Positions 1-11,300 of a stretch of 64,000 nt of DNA are shown piece by piece. How positions within the stretch are numbered: the first letter of the stretch is position 1; every line of letters begins with the position of its first letter. Source of the DNA: Anabaena subtropica FACHB-260 (GTDB taxonomy: Bacteria > Cyanobacteriota > Cyanobacteriia > Cyanobacteriales > Nostocaceae); NCBI RefSeq assembly GCF_014697105.1, contig NZ_JACJRF010000029.1, positions 1-64,000 of the forward strand, read 5' to 3'. The position numbers and the translations under genes are program-made. The notes beneath the pieces were generated by a model. The model was not told the origin of the DNA. It was given only the letters and a program-made list of their open reading frames with translations, and did no database searches.

Positions 1-283
1 GTTATGTTCATTGGTTTGAGGAGATAATGTTATGTTGACTATTTTAGGACTTTTGGAGTTAGTCTAACTAAGAATGTAAAGTTTTGTATCAGCTTTCAAC
101 ATTTCTGCAAAAAAAGATAAATTCATTCAGCAGTCTCAGCAATCATCTACGGTAGAACAGAGCATTGTCGCAGCAAAATTTTGTCAAGGTTTGCCAACAG
201 AAATTTCTCAAACTAACCCTTCGGCAGTACAAAGAAGTTCGACATCCACTTTATAATTTCCCAAAACCCATAAAATCAAAACT

Positions 284-595
284 ATGTTGAACTTATTCAA
301 TCAATTTTTTGGGCGCTCTCCAGAAAAAATTAAAGCCAACGTAGAGATATATACTTGGCAAACTTGCCCTTACTGCATTCGTGCCAAAATGCTGCTCTGG
401 TGGAAAGGTGTACAGTTTAACGAATATAAAATTGATGGTGACGAAGCAGCCAGAGCCAAAATGGCAGAACGTGCCAACGGCCGCCGCACAGTACCGCAAA
501 TTTTCATCAACAACCAACACATTGGTGGTTGTGACGACATTTATCAGCTAGATACCAAAGGTCAACTTGATCCCCTTTTGGTACAGCCAGCATAA
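284..595 (+). CDS. grxC: Glutaredoxin (Grx3/GrxC type)
   Basis: Small cytosolic dithiol oxidoreductase that uses glutathione to reduce protein disulfides and mixed disulfides. The dithiol active site CPYC lies at residues 28-31, the conserved TVP (cis-proline) at about 69-71, and the GG-C-D glutathione-binding turn (IGGCDD) at about 81-86. The protein is 103 residues; typical Grx3 proteins are about 80-90, and the excess is an 18-residue N-terminal extension before the first beta strand. No alternative ATG precedes the active site, so the start at 284 stands. It lies upstream of tadA with a 58 bp or larger gap. Family assignment is secure; the particular target proteins are not known. Confidence 0.93.
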   Translation: MLNLFNQFFGRSPEKIKANVEIYTWQTCPYCIRAKMLLWWKGVQFNEYKIDGDEAARAKMAERANGRRTVPQIFINNQHIGGCDDIYQLDTKGQLDPLLVQPA

Positions 596-650
596 TTGAG
601 TGCTGATTAAACAATTCTTAAATTTTGTAGCTTTAGCTTCCCGTAGGGTA

Positions 651-670
651 TTTTGAATTTTGAATTCCCC
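651..670. repeat. 20-bp dispersed repeat, copy 1
   Basis: The 20-mer TTTTGAATTTTGAATTCCCC occurs here and again, letter for letter, at 41463-41482 upstream of eboE. It is intergenic in both places. It overlaps a possible TTG start of tadA, which argues against that start. Confidence 0.7.
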
Positions 671-679
671 GTTCACACA

Positions 680-1177
680 GTGTCCCATTGGGAAGGGGTT
701 GATTACCCCGAATATCTCACGTATCGCCAATGGATGAGTCACGCTTTGGAGTTAGCAAAAATTGCTGGTAATGCAGGTGAAGTTCCCGTTGGTGCGGTAA
801 TTACTGATGCTAGTGGTAATTTAATTGCGGAAGGAGAGAATCGCAAAGAGCGTGACCAAGACCCGACAGCTCACGCGGAAATTGTGGCATTGAGGGTTGC
901 GGCTAAAACTTTACAAACTTGGCGACTGCATGAATGCACTTTGTACGTCACCCTAGAACCTTGCCCAATGTGTGCTGGTGCGATTATACACTCACGGATA
1001 GGAAAGCTTGTCTATGGAGTGGACGATACCAAAACTGGCGCAATTCGGACTGTTATGAATATCCCTGACAGTGCAGCTTCTAATCACCGCTTATTGGTTA
1101 TGGGAGGCATTCTAGAATCAGCCTGTCGCCAGCATTTGCAAGACTGGTTTGCCACTCGCCGGCTGCAAAGCAAGTAA
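680..1177 (+). CDS. tadA: tRNA-specific adenosine deaminase TadA
   Basis: Deaminates adenosine-34 to inosine in the anticodon of tRNA-Arg(ACG). The zinc-dependent cytidine/deoxycytidylate deaminase signature is complete: HAE (His codon at 872-874, Glu as proton shuttle) and PCPMCAGA with the two zinc cysteines. The reading frame is open from a TTG at 653, but that codon lies inside a dispersed intergenic repeat. The next in-frame starts are GTG 680 and ATG 734. I prefer 680 because the stretch EYLTYRQWMSHALELA resembles the first helix of E. coli TadA (EYWMRHALTLA), which a start at 734 would cut. No clear ribosome site supports either. Function is secure, start uncertain. Confidence 0.9.
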   Translation: MSHWEGVDYPEYLTYRQWMSHALELAKIAGNAGEVPVGAVITDASGNLIAEGENRKERDQDPTAHAEIVALRVAAKTLQTWRLHECTLYVTLEPCPMCAGAIIHSRIGKLVYGVDDTKTGAIRTVMNIPDSAASNHRLLVMGGILESACRQHLQDWFATRRLQSK

Positions 1178-1290
1178 CGGACAGACGTAAAACTGTCCAG
1201 GTACTATGACACAAGTCACGGAAGAAAATCTACGGTGGAACTACGTCAATATCACACGACAATTTTACCGGACAAATTGCAGCTACCAAC

Positions 1291-2118
1291 ATGATGGAAT
1301 TTTTCTCTGCGTCTGATACCTGCCAAGTAAAACCAACAAATACGCTGACAAATCCTCAGGTAGCTGTGACTACTTCACGGGTTTCTCCTTGGTTAAGTTC
1401 TGTGTTGTATTTTGTTGGTAATTACTTCTTACTGCCATCCTTCTTTGGGCGCATTTCAATTACTGGACAAGAAAATATTCCCAAAACAGGCCCGGTGATT
1501 CTGGCTCCAACTCATCGAGCGAGATGGGATTCGTTGCTTCTACCTTACGCAACTGGGCGTTACGTCACAGGTCGAGACTTAAACTTTATGGTGTCGAATA
1601 ATGAATGCCGAGGGTTGCAAGGTTGGTTTGTGCGGCGTATGGGTGGTTTTCCTGTAGATACTCAACACCCAGCTGTTTCTACTTTGCGCCATGCTGTTGA
1701 ACTACTCCAGCAAGGACAAATGTTAGTCATTTATCCGGAAGGCGATATTTTTCGAGATGGTAAATTGCACCCCCTTAAGCCAGGAATTGCTCGTCTAGCC
1801 TTGAGCGCGGAATCTAGTTATCCAGGTGTAGGGGTAAAAATATTACCAATTAGCATCAATTACAGCCAACCTTATCCCTGCTGGGGTACAGATGTAAGTA
1901 TTCACATTGGCTCGGCAATTAATGTCCAAGATTACACTCATGGTAAGGTGAAGCAAAACGCAAAACGGCTCACAGAGGATTTAGCTAGAGATTTACAAAG
2001 GTTAAGTAATCCAGAACTAGCGTTCAGTCATCATGCAGTCGTAGAAGTTACCAATGCTGCCAGGAAAAGGGAAGATGAGGGAGTAGAGGAGCAAAAGAAA
2101 ATCATTGTTAACTGTTAA
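1291..2118 (+). CDS. 1-acyl-sn-glycerol-3-phosphate acyltransferase family protein (PlsC-like)
   Basis: Membrane-associated lysophospholipid acyltransferase of the PlsC family, likely acting in phosphatidic acid synthesis. The HX4D catalytic motif is visible as H75-RARW-D80 and the substrate-binding block as YPEGDIFRDG at about 150. A hydrophobic segment at residues 36-52 should anchor it to the membrane. Two ATGs in tandem (1291, 1294) start the gene. The C-terminal 20 residues (REDEGVEEQKKIIVNC) are charged and poorly structured and run into a short TGACTAT-type repeat after the stop, so the 3' end may have been extended by repeat DNA. It converges on the downstream protease gene with 21 bp between them. 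Confidence 0.85.
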   Translation: MMEFFSASDTCQVKPTNTLTNPQVAVTTSRVSPWLSSVLYFVGNYFLLPSFFGRISITGQENIPKTGPVILAPTHRARWDSLLLPYATGRYVTGRDLNFMVSNNECRGLQGWFVRRMGGFPVDTQHPAVSTLRHAVELLQQGQMLVIYPEGDIFRDGKLHPLKPGIARLALSAESSYPGVGVKILPISINYSQPYPCWGTDVSIHIGSAINVQDYTHGKVKQNAKRLTEDLARDLQRLSNPELAFSHHAVVEVTNAARKREDEGVEEQKKIIVNC

Positions 2119-2139
2119 TTAATGACTATTGACTATTGA

Positions 2140-4266
2140 CTAAATCCCCAAAGTTAATTCCCAACTATTGAGTGTGCCGACATCTTGGGGTGAGTAGTCA
2201 ATTATCCATAACTGCCAATTACCTTTGGCTGATTGTGAGAGTAATAGTTTCAGGATAGGATGCGATCGCACTCCATAAGTTGTCTGTAAATCTGTACGAT
2301 TGCCTAAGGTACGATTTTGCAACAGCACCTGTTGATTATTGGGGGCGATTAAATAAATTTCTATATCACCTAAGAAATCGTGAGTAAGATTAACTGCGAC
2401 TTGGATATCTTTGACTGTGCTTGAATCAGAGATAGAAATTACACTCTTGATACCCTGTATATTATTGTCGGGAATGTCTCTGCGCTGAGAATTAACAAGT
2501 TTTACCTGTTTACTTGCATCTGATGACGTGGTGCGTTGTTGGAATGCGGTTTGTACTGCCCTCGCAGCATTGACCTTGCCATAACCAAACCATTGAGAAT
2601 GTCCATTTTCATCATATTTACCTCCACTCAAACTCAGTTGTGGGTCTGGATTAGGGTCTACAATCTTATCTGCCGTTGTTTCTAAAATTTGTTTAACTTG
2701 TTGGGCTGTCAAGTCAGGATTAGCTGATAAAACTAAGGCTGCTACCCCCGCAACCACAGGCGTAGCGCTGGAAGTACCGCCAAAGTTGCTGGTAAAATCA
2801 CCAGGAGCATAACCTGCGACTCCCACTATGTCGGTCGTTAACATTTCTAATCCACTCAGGTTAGTTCTGATTGTTGGTTGTGTATATAAAAAACCCTTCT
2901 CTGGAAATGACATTCCTGGTGAGGCGTTGTTACTAGGCGCACACAGAGCAATGTTTTTTCCCCAATTACTGTAGGCGGCTTTTTTACTCATGCTGGTGGA
3001 TGCGGCAATTGTCATCACATCAGGATGTACCCCAAAACCATTTAACCAATCTGTCACACCTTTGAGAACATTATCCGGCCAATCCTTCTCATTGACAGCA
3101 CCACTAACTGGACGATTGGCATTACCAGCCGCGAATAACACTACACAACCTTTACCATTTCGCCCACGGGTAGCAGCTCTGGTAATGGCTGCCTTTTGCC
3201 GTAGCGACAAGGGAAAGTACACAGCAGAAGCCCCCCAACTACAAGAAATGACACTGGCTCCCTTTTCCATTGCCCAGTTGAATATTTGCTCAATTGATTC
3301 GTCATCTAAAAACCCAGTGGTACGAATGGGCATAAATGCACAACCAGGGGCAACCCCGACAATTCCCGTACCATTTTCTTCCGCCAACGCTAGACCAGCA
3401 CAAGCTGTACCATGACTGCTTTCTTTGCTACTAGGTAAGGGCAAAAAATCGTCTTCTCGCAAATCTCTGGGGGCAACAATTTTACCGCTACCTTGAAAAT
3501 CTGGATGATTCAAATCAAAAGAATCATCGACCACAGCCACCACTACAGAACGGACACCACGAGTAATATCCCAAGCCTGTTCTACGGCGATGTGAGAGCC
3601 TGCAACCAACTCACTACCACCGTTATGGTTGAGATACCATTGCTGGGGATAGAGTGTGTCACGGGGTTTGTAATGCGGTTCTGTTTGTATCAACACATTG
3701 GGTTCAGCCGCCAATACATCTGGAATGGCTTGCAATTGATTAGCAATTTTGATGGGATTTTCTGTGGCTTGCTTACTTACCAGAAACACAAACGCATTTG
3801 GTAAACCAGGAATTGGTTTATCTTCGATGAGGTTAAATTGAGAGGCTATGAGGGTAATTTTGGCAGCATCTAAACTAGGTGCAAACTGAATCGTAATTTG
3901 GTCGCTCAGATAAACAAAAGTCCCTGGATTATCTTGAACCGTGTAAGCATGGCTGGCAAAAGTGACATTTTGGTCAGCGCGGGCTTGGGCAATGGCATCC
4001 TGTCTGCCGTGGGCGATCGCTTGCTCTATTTGATTTGCTGGAACCTGATATAGTTCTAAGTGAGCTTGGGTAATACTGACCTGCCAAATACCCCAGCTAA
4101 CCTGAGATAATTGTTGCACAGGAAAGTCGGTGACAAAACGGACGGTGAAGCGGTCTAAAGCTTTTTCGAGTATCAATTCTTCACCACCCCTTTGCAGAAC
4201 TAATCCCAAGTTGCTTGCTGGTAAACCTGTGGTTGAAAAATCAGAGGAGTTATTGCGGTCGTTCAT
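2140..4266 (-). CDS. S8 family subtilisin-like protease with C-terminal proprotein convertase P domain
   Basis: Serine endopeptidase of the subtilase clan. The catalytic triad is intact: D247 in VVAVVDDSFD, H285 in SSHGTACAG and S499 in FGGTSSATP, with the oxyanion Asn382 in FAAGN. Residues 1-200 form a long N-terminal region likely serving as a propeptide or inhibitor domain (ISQFN...PIPGLPNAFV). Residues about 590-708 are a P domain (DLGDIEIYL-type strand, then WQLWIID...GTLNSWEL). This organisation resembles the calcium-dependent protease PrcA of Anabaena. No signal peptide or membrane segment is visible, so an intracellular location is possible. It is convergent with the PlsC-like gene. 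Confidence 0.9.
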   Translation of the reverse strand: MNDRNNSSDFSTTGLPASNLGLVLQRGGEELILEKALDRFTVRFVTDFPVQQLSQVSWGIWQVSITQAHLELYQVPANQIEQAIAHGRQDAIAQARADQNVTFASHAYTVQDNPGTFVYLSDQITIQFAPSLDAAKITLIASQFNLIEDKPIPGLPNAFVFLVSKQATENPIKIANQLQAIPDVLAAEPNVLIQTEPHYKPRDTLYPQQWYLNHNGGSELVAGSHIAVEQAWDITRGVRSVVVAVVDDSFDLNHPDFQGSGKIVAPRDLREDDFLPLPSSKESSHGTACAGLALAEENGTGIVGVAPGCAFMPIRTTGFLDDESIEQIFNWAMEKGASVISCSWGASAVYFPLSLRQKAAITRAATRGRNGKGCVVLFAAGNANRPVSGAVNEKDWPDNVLKGVTDWLNGFGVHPDVMTIAASTSMSKKAAYSNWGKNIALCAPSNNASPGMSFPEKGFLYTQPTIRTNLSGLEMLTTDIVGVAGYAPGDFTSNFGGTSSATPVVAGVAALVLSANPDLTAQQVKQILETTADKIVDPNPDPQLSLSGGKYDENGHSQWFGYGKVNAARAVQTAFQQRTTSSDASKQVKLVNSQRRDIPDNNIQGIKSVISISDSSTVKDIQVAVNLTHDFLGDIEIYLIAPNNQQVLLQNRTLGNRTDLQTTYGVRSHPILKLLLSQSAKGNWQLWIIDYSPQDVGTLNSWELTLGI

Positions 4267-4441
4267 AGGAGCGATTGTGGTTAATGCACTGGCTAGGGGA
4301 ACTCAATTCAACCGATTTCCTGTCTAAATCAAAGAAACTCAGTACTTAGCGTCGCTTTGTTAAAAACGCAAACAGAGTTAAGATACCCGAAGTTTCCCTA
4401 GATTGATCTGTTTCTTAATAGTTGTTGCACAAATTGACCCC

Positions 4442-5026
4442 ATGAACCTCGCGGCCCCTGCTTCTGTAATTCGTTTGACTTCTCTATCGGTGATAGCAGC
4501 TTTTGCTCTGTTTGCACCAGTGAATGCTCAAAACCAAGCACAGCCTATTGATCCCAATAGCCCAAATAATCTACGTCCTACAGCTCAAAATAACAGTGTG
4601 TTGAGCATTGAGGGTGGAGAACGTTTAATGAAAGAAGCAGAACAAGCTGTTGCTGCTCAAAACTATGCCTTAGCTGCCAAAAAGCTCCAAGAAGCACGTC
4701 AGGTATATAATCAGTTATCGAATTTTTATCAAGATTTAAACTCTAGTTTTTCAGGCATTGATAATAGAGTTTCCGATTCTCAGCGTCAAAGGGCTTTATT
4801 AACAGCTCAAAAGCGGGATGAAGCGACCTATCAGTTAGCGTTGGTACATCGCGCTCAAAATCAATCAGAATTAGCTGTACCATTATTGGTGCAAATTATT
4901 AAGAGTCAAAACCCAACACGCGATTTAGGTAAGAAGGCTTATCAGCAGTTGTTTGAGTTAGGTTTTGTCGATGCGCCTTTTCCTAGACAAGGCGGTGCTA
5001 ATCCAGCTTCATCATCGCAAAAATAA
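4442..5026 (+). CDS. Exported hypothetical protein with helical repeat-like body
   Basis: Starting at ATG 4442 the protein is 194 residues and begins with a clear Sec signal peptide (SVIAAFALFAPVNA, cleavage likely after VNA). An in-frame TTG at 4403 would put 13 residues in front and spoil the signal, so I reject it. The mature part has an N/P/Q-rich linker and then a helical segment (ERLMKEAEQAVAAQNYALAAKKLQEARQ) resembling a TPR-like hairpin, followed by QRQRALLTAQKRDEATYQLALVHRAQ, again helical. No catalytic motif is seen. It is probably a periplasmic scaffold or unknown factor and has no operon partner. Confidence 0.7.
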   Translation: MNLAAPASVIRLTSLSVIAAFALFAPVNAQNQAQPIDPNSPNNLRPTAQNNSVLSIEGGERLMKEAEQAVAAQNYALAAKKLQEARQVYNQLSNFYQDLNSSFSGIDNRVSDSQRQRALLTAQKRDEATYQLALVHRAQNQSELAVPLLVQIIKSQNPTRDLGKKAYQQLFELGFVDAPFPRQGGANPASSSQK

Positions 5027-5345
5027 CTGAATTAAATTACGGCGTTGCTGAATCATGGGATGATTTTTGTTTCGCTCCTACCCTGCGGGTTCCGCTTGGG
5101 GTATGCGCGAAAAATCAATAGTTTGCTTTGCTTAAAATCTGAATTTATCCCGCATTTATGCAATGCCTTACTTTGTGTCTCTATCCCTCCTGCCTATTGG
5201 CCGTAACAATACACCTCAATGGTAGGATGGGATTTTTTATGAGAGACGTTGCATTGCAATGTGCCTGAAAGGCATGATGATTTTGGCGAATTATCTGATC
5301 CGAACCTGATTGAAAGGTGATTGACGCAGATATAGATGAAGGCAT
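5027..5345. other. Non-coding gap with degenerate dispersed repeat sequence
   Basis: This stretch between the exported protein and the psbA terminator has no gene that I can support. Its first 130 bases contain a G/C-rich dispersed motif (CCTGCGGGTTCCGCTTGGGG around 5091-5110) of the sort that recurs in other gaps of this window, and a GGCGTTGCTGAATCATG segment related to an inverted copy near 57768-57785. Confidence 0.5.
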
Positions 5346-5389
5346 AAAAAAGCGCTCTCCAAATTTTAACTGGAAGAGCGCTTTTTTTG
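5346..5389. terminator. Bidirectional-looking rho-independent terminator downstream of psbA
   Basis: An AGCGCTCTCC arm (5351-5360) pairs with GGAAGAGCGCT (5372-5382) with one bulge. The hairpin is flanked by A5 on the left and T7 on the right, so it can end transcripts in either direction. It lies 17 bp past the psbA stop codon on the minus strand. Confidence 0.85.
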
Positions 5390-5406
5390 TAGCTAAAAAT
5401 TCAGAA

Positions 5407-6519
<1,113 letters not shown>

Positions 6520-6662
6520 TTAATCAGGCGATTTAATTTAAAACACCTGTGCAATAAAATCTACATGAATTTACTATAGAAGTAATTCACTAATTCATAA
6601 TTCTTAATCTTTAATCTTGAGTTGTTTACTTTATGTAAAGAAACACAAATTTATGGATACAT

Positions 6663-8162
6663 TTAGAAATCAAAGTAAATATATGGAAGACTACCTTCAG
6701 GAGCAAATAACCACACTGCGTAAAGGAAAAGAGGTACAAAAACGAGTTTAATAGGCCAGTTTAAATCTAGTTTCAGCTTGCCTTTAAAGGCATAAGTTAT
6801 ACCCATGAGAATAAATAAAGTTACAAGCATTACAGACACTTGAGATTGACTGGTATTCAAGGCTTCGATATAAACTTTTTGAGCAAATTGGGCATCCGCA
6901 GAATGACCCCAGAGGTGCTGAATAACAAAAGAAGATTCTTGCAGATTAGGTAGACGAAACCAAATCCAAGAAGTAAATACCATCACTTGGGTTATTAGCC
7001 AGGCTATAACTACCCCTACAGGATTTTGCCAGAATAGTTCTAATTTTTCGTAGCGATCGCTCATCACATCTGTTAGTCGATGAACTACTAAGGCTAAACC
7101 GTGATAAATACCCCAAATTACGAAACCCCAAGCGGAACCATGCCAAATTCCAGCAATTAGCATGATAAGAAATAAATTCCCACAGGTGCGAGTTAAACCC
7201 TGACGAGAACCACCCAAAGGAAAATAGACATAATTTCGCAACCAATCTCCCAAAGTCATGTGCCAACGCCGCCAAAATTCGGCAATGCTGGTGGTGAAGT
7301 AAGGAAAATCAAAATTTTCTGGTAGTACTAAACCAAACAGCAAAGCAGTACCACGGGCGATATCTACGTAACCATTAAAATCTAAATACAATTGCAAACC
7401 ATAAGCAAAGGTAGCTAACCAAAGGTCGTTACTACCAGCCCGTTGTAAATTCCCAAAACATAAATCAACAAAAATTCCTAAGCGGTCTGCCAAAATACCT
7501 TTTTTTACAGCACCTCTAGCGATTAACCATAATGCTTCTGATACTCTATCAGCAGTCGGAAATTCTAATGTATTAAATTGATTTGCTAGGTTGTGATAAC
7601 GCGTGATTGGGCCGGAAATTAACTTAGGGAAGAATAATTTATATGTTGAAAATTGGAGAAAATTATTAGTAGCGGGCGCACCCCGATAGACATCTATTAA
7701 ATAAGCAATACATTCAAATGTGAAAAACGAAATACCTAAAGGTGCAATAATTTTCCAAGATGTTTCTGATGGATTAACTGACAAATTAAAAGTTAACTGC
7801 AAAAAACTATTGATATACTTGAAACCTAGTAATAAAGCAACATTTAAAATTATCCCTAACCATAATACTTTTATCCGCCGACGATTCCAATCTACTTGAG
7901 CAAATTGCCAATCTTCATTAGAAATTTTCCAGTTTATATTATGTTGCCCTGGTGAAGTATTTTTACCAATTTCTCGTCCCAAACGAAAATTAATAAATGT
8001 CAGTGCTAGTAGCAGTGGTATGTATTGGATACTTAAGGAAGAGTAAAAAACAAGGCTAGCAATCAATAAAGTCCACAATCGGAGTTTTTGTTTACCCAAA
8101 GACCAATAAACACCCAGCACACTTAACAAGAAAAGCCCATACAGAATAGATATAAAATTCAT
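6663..8162 (-). CDS. MBOAT family membrane-bound O-acyltransferase (AlgI-like)
   Basis: Polytopic membrane O-acyltransferase of 499 residues with about 10 hydrophobic segments. Family blocks seen: FPKLISGPITRYH (about 178-190), EFWRRWHMTLGDWLRNYVYFPLGGSR (about 295-320, with H301), and the catalytic histidine H341 in IAGIWHGSAWGFVIWG. AlgI/DltB/PatA relatives pass acyl groups across the membrane to a periplasmic partner that acylates a polysaccharide. It is the second gene after the DUF1574/SGNH gene on the same strand (168 bp gap), which would be that partner. The substrate is unknown; exopolysaccharide or sheath glycan is an inference. Confidence 0.9.
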   Translation of the reverse strand: MNFISILYGLFLLSVLGVYWSLGKQKLRLWTLLIASLVFYSSLSIQYIPLLLALTFINFRLGREIGKNTSPGQHNINWKISNEDWQFAQVDWNRRRIKVLWLGIILNVALLLGFKYINSFLQLTFNLSVNPSETSWKIIAPLGISFFTFECIAYLIDVYRGAPATNNFLQFSTYKLFFPKLISGPITRYHNLANQFNTLEFPTADRVSEALWLIARGAVKKGILADRLGIFVDLCFGNLQRAGSNDLWLATFAYGLQLYLDFNGYVDIARGTALLFGLVLPENFDFPYFTTSIAEFWRRWHMTLGDWLRNYVYFPLGGSRQGLTRTCGNLFLIMLIAGIWHGSAWGFVIWGIYHGLALVVHRLTDVMSDRYEKLELFWQNPVGVVIAWLITQVMVFTSWIWFRLPNLQESSFVIQHLWGHSADAQFAQKVYIEALNTSQSQVSVMLVTLFILMGITYAFKGKLKLDLNWPIKLVFVPLFLYAVWLFAPEGSLPYIYFDF

Positions 8163-8204
8163 GGTTTAGTCAATAGTCATTGGTCATTAGTTTGAATTTT
8201 CTCC

Positions 8205-8325
8205 CCCCTGCTACGCCACTTGCTCCACTTGGGGAGACTCCTTCTCTAAGAGAAGCTTCCGCCAACGCGGAGCGTCCCCCAGGAAACTTAGAGAAGACCC
8301 CAGTGGCTCCTGTTTGCTACCCTCC
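8205..8325. repeat. G/C-rich dispersed intergenic repeat between the DUF1574 and MBOAT genes
   Basis: The gap between the two minus-strand genes holds self-complementary blocks (CTTCTCTAAGAGAAG at 8232-8246) and CGCCAACGCGGAGCG-type G/C-rich sequence unlike the A/T-rich gaps around it. An open frame crosses it by chance but has no coding signs. Confidence 0.5.
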
Positions 8326-8330
8326 TATAT

Positions 8331-11300
8331 CTACTTGGCGGGCCAGGAAATCATCGGGTCATTGGCTAATTTTTTTGAGACTTCGTAAGCACCAAAACGA
8401 TTGAGGTGGCTGGGGTCGGAAAAATAATCGTTGGCTTTTGGCCAAAGTTCGCTTAAATCTCGATAAATAAAGTTAGGATTTGTGGCTAGACCTAACATAT
8501 ATTGCTGAAATTCTTGTTCATATTTTTTGCGTACTGGGTCTAAATACTCTGCGGTAAGGGGCATATTGACAAAGGCTAAAGAAATATTCTGCGATTGAGT
8601 AAATTGCAAGACATCACGGAAGGCGGCATCTTGTATACCTCCTACTTGGAATGATTTATAATCGTTATCGTAATTACCTGTAACTTTGGAATGTTTTTGA
8701 TAGTATCTGGCAGGATGGAAGCGCACAGATAAAGCTAGGAACCCATCAAAATCTACAGCTTGTAAATTACTACTATCGTCAGTATTATTTGTTGTTAGCT
8801 GTGTGGGTGATGCTGCTTTTGGTGGTTTGCTAAATATGGGTAATGATTCTAGTTTATTTTGCAATAAATTTTTAGCTTGATCGCGGTTTTTATAACTGGC
8901 TGAAAAGGCAGCTAAACCTTGATTTAACCACAGATTAACAGCTTGATAACTGTTAATTTCGGGCTTTGGTGCTTTTTTTACCTCTTCATCTGAATTTTCG
9001 GAATTTTTTGTTGATTGTTCGCTATTAGTGGGTGTTTGGGCTTGCTGTAGAATATGTTGATAACCGGGGGAATTAGCGATCGCTCTAAATGTTAAGTCTT
9101 CCCGTCCACTATTAAAAGCACGGGAACCATCAGCCCAGATAATGATTTTTGGTAATTCTGATGGTTGCAAAACTTGGCGAATCACAAAGTCTACTACTTG
9201 GGCTGTGGCGCCGTTAATGCCAAAGTTGAATACGTCTACTTTGGGATAACCTTGCAGTGCTAAGGCTTTAGATAAGGCCATGGGATCAATTCCTCTCAAG
9301 GCGCGGGAGGAACCGATAATTAACACATCCGCAGGTTTGCCATTTCTAGCGATGCGTTGTCTATATAAAGCTAGTTGCTCATCTAATTGCCTAACATTAA
9401 AACTAGGCATTGACGATCGCGCGGCTAATAAAATAGCGGCGGCGGTGGCTTTTTCCCTGAGTGGTGCGGCTTTGAGGATTCTGGGTTGGTTATCATCATC
9501 TTGAGTGAAGCCGGAAGCATTGAATGCACCACCTCTTTGCTGAGAACTGCTGGTGAAAAATGCCGTTCTCTCGCCTTGATGATCTTCGTAGTCAGGTTCT
9601 GTCACAGAGGACGATGGCGTTCCGCCCACAGTAGGTGAGCGCTGTGAGACACTAGTCACCTGTGTTTGCATGGTGCGAGTGACAATAAAACCTAAAACCC
9701 AATCGGTTTGTAGGGTGAGCAACAAGCCGAGAGTACCCCAAACCAAGGCAATTTTGATCCCTTGGCTATCGGTAACTGAGTTGAAGGACTGACCACTTTC
9801 TGTAAATAACTGGGTGTTGAGAAACCACTTCCGCACTGTGGTAGTTGTGGCTGCTACCCAATCTTTTGCCACTTCCGAGACGAAATTTTGTACTTCCTCG
9901 GTAGTGACATCGGAACGCAAAATTGGTTCGTCGTCATCTTTGGTGATCAGTTCATTGACGTATTCGGAAGTAGCGGCAAATTCTGGGGTAGCTTCGGGAA
10001 CTAAGCGCTGGCGATGGACTAAATCTACACCATAATGCCAAAAGGGTTCCTTGTTACCAGCACGGCGACCATAAACCCGCACACCAGCTGTTCCAGCCAA
10101 GTTTAATTGACGTAAAAATTGGATGACTCTGGGCGCTACTTGTTTCCGACTAGGACAGATTGGGGCATCACACATAATATGTAGTAAATCCCCTTTCCGC
10201 AGCAAGAGTACCCGCAAACCTCCTGTTTTCAACCGTCGGTCTAAGTCAGGATTGAGTAAGCGTTCTAGTAAAAAAACAATTGCTGGTTCATCACCGATAA
10301 TAGCCAAATCTAGGGCGGAGGTAGCCAAGGCTGGATGTTCGCTGGCGGGTAACTTTAGCCAATCAATCCATTCTGGTTGCTTGTCATTGGGTTTTTGTCC
10401 GTAAACAGTAGCCGCCAGAATACCTTGGGGAGCGATCGCTTCTAGTTGGGACAAAATTTTCTCGACGCAAATTGTCTTATCTGGTACTGGAGAATCGTGG
10501 GAGGAGTCGGCAGCTGGTTCACAAAAAATATGTAAGGTGGATTCTTGTAAAGAAACTTGCACCTTCACCAGTAACTCTGACAATGCTGCTGTTAATAGGC
10601 GGGCGATCGCTTGGACATCTCCCCATCTTGCCCATTCTTTCAGCATCGTTTCTGGCGGTGTCAAGTCAATTCTTAACAGCCAGTCAGGGTTTGTCTCTCC
10701 ATTAACTTGAGAAACAATGACAGCATCACGGTAGCCAGCTAGCTTCAATTGGCGCAATTTTTGGGCTACTGGTTCTGCAAGTAATGAAGGGTCGGGGCTA
10801 TAAGCAGACTGGCAAAATATCCACAGGCGATTAAATACATCAGGACTACCATCGCTTGGCTGATGCTGCTTAACCCTCACCTGCACCGCCACACCCATTG
10901 CACTCAAGGTTTCGCTGAGATAGCGGGCTATGGCATTAGCATCTCCCCGACGTGCCAAACTCTCATTAGAAAGTATCATTGCCCCACCAGGGGCTTTTGC
11001 TGCATCTTCTAGCAGGGCTTGTTCCACCTGTTCCAGATGGCGTTCCAACTGGTTTAAGTAGACCTTGTGACACCATTCGGGGCGATATTCCCCTTTTTTT
11101 CGACCGTAGACGAATACTTGGTATATTGAGGGTTGTTCGTTGCTGGTGAGGACATCTAAATCGGTTTGCTGTAAAGCATGAAGCAAATCAGAGAGAGTGC
11201 GCCAGCGTTGAGGACACTCTAACCCTTCACAAAGAATATGAAGGTCATTTCCCCGTAAGCGGACTTTCACCCCGAAAGTATTGATCCCCGTTGCTTGGCT

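Noticed and set aside
1-283. Partial gene at the left edge
   Set aside because: Stops occur in the plausible frames and no recognisable protein end is visible; treated as intergenic.
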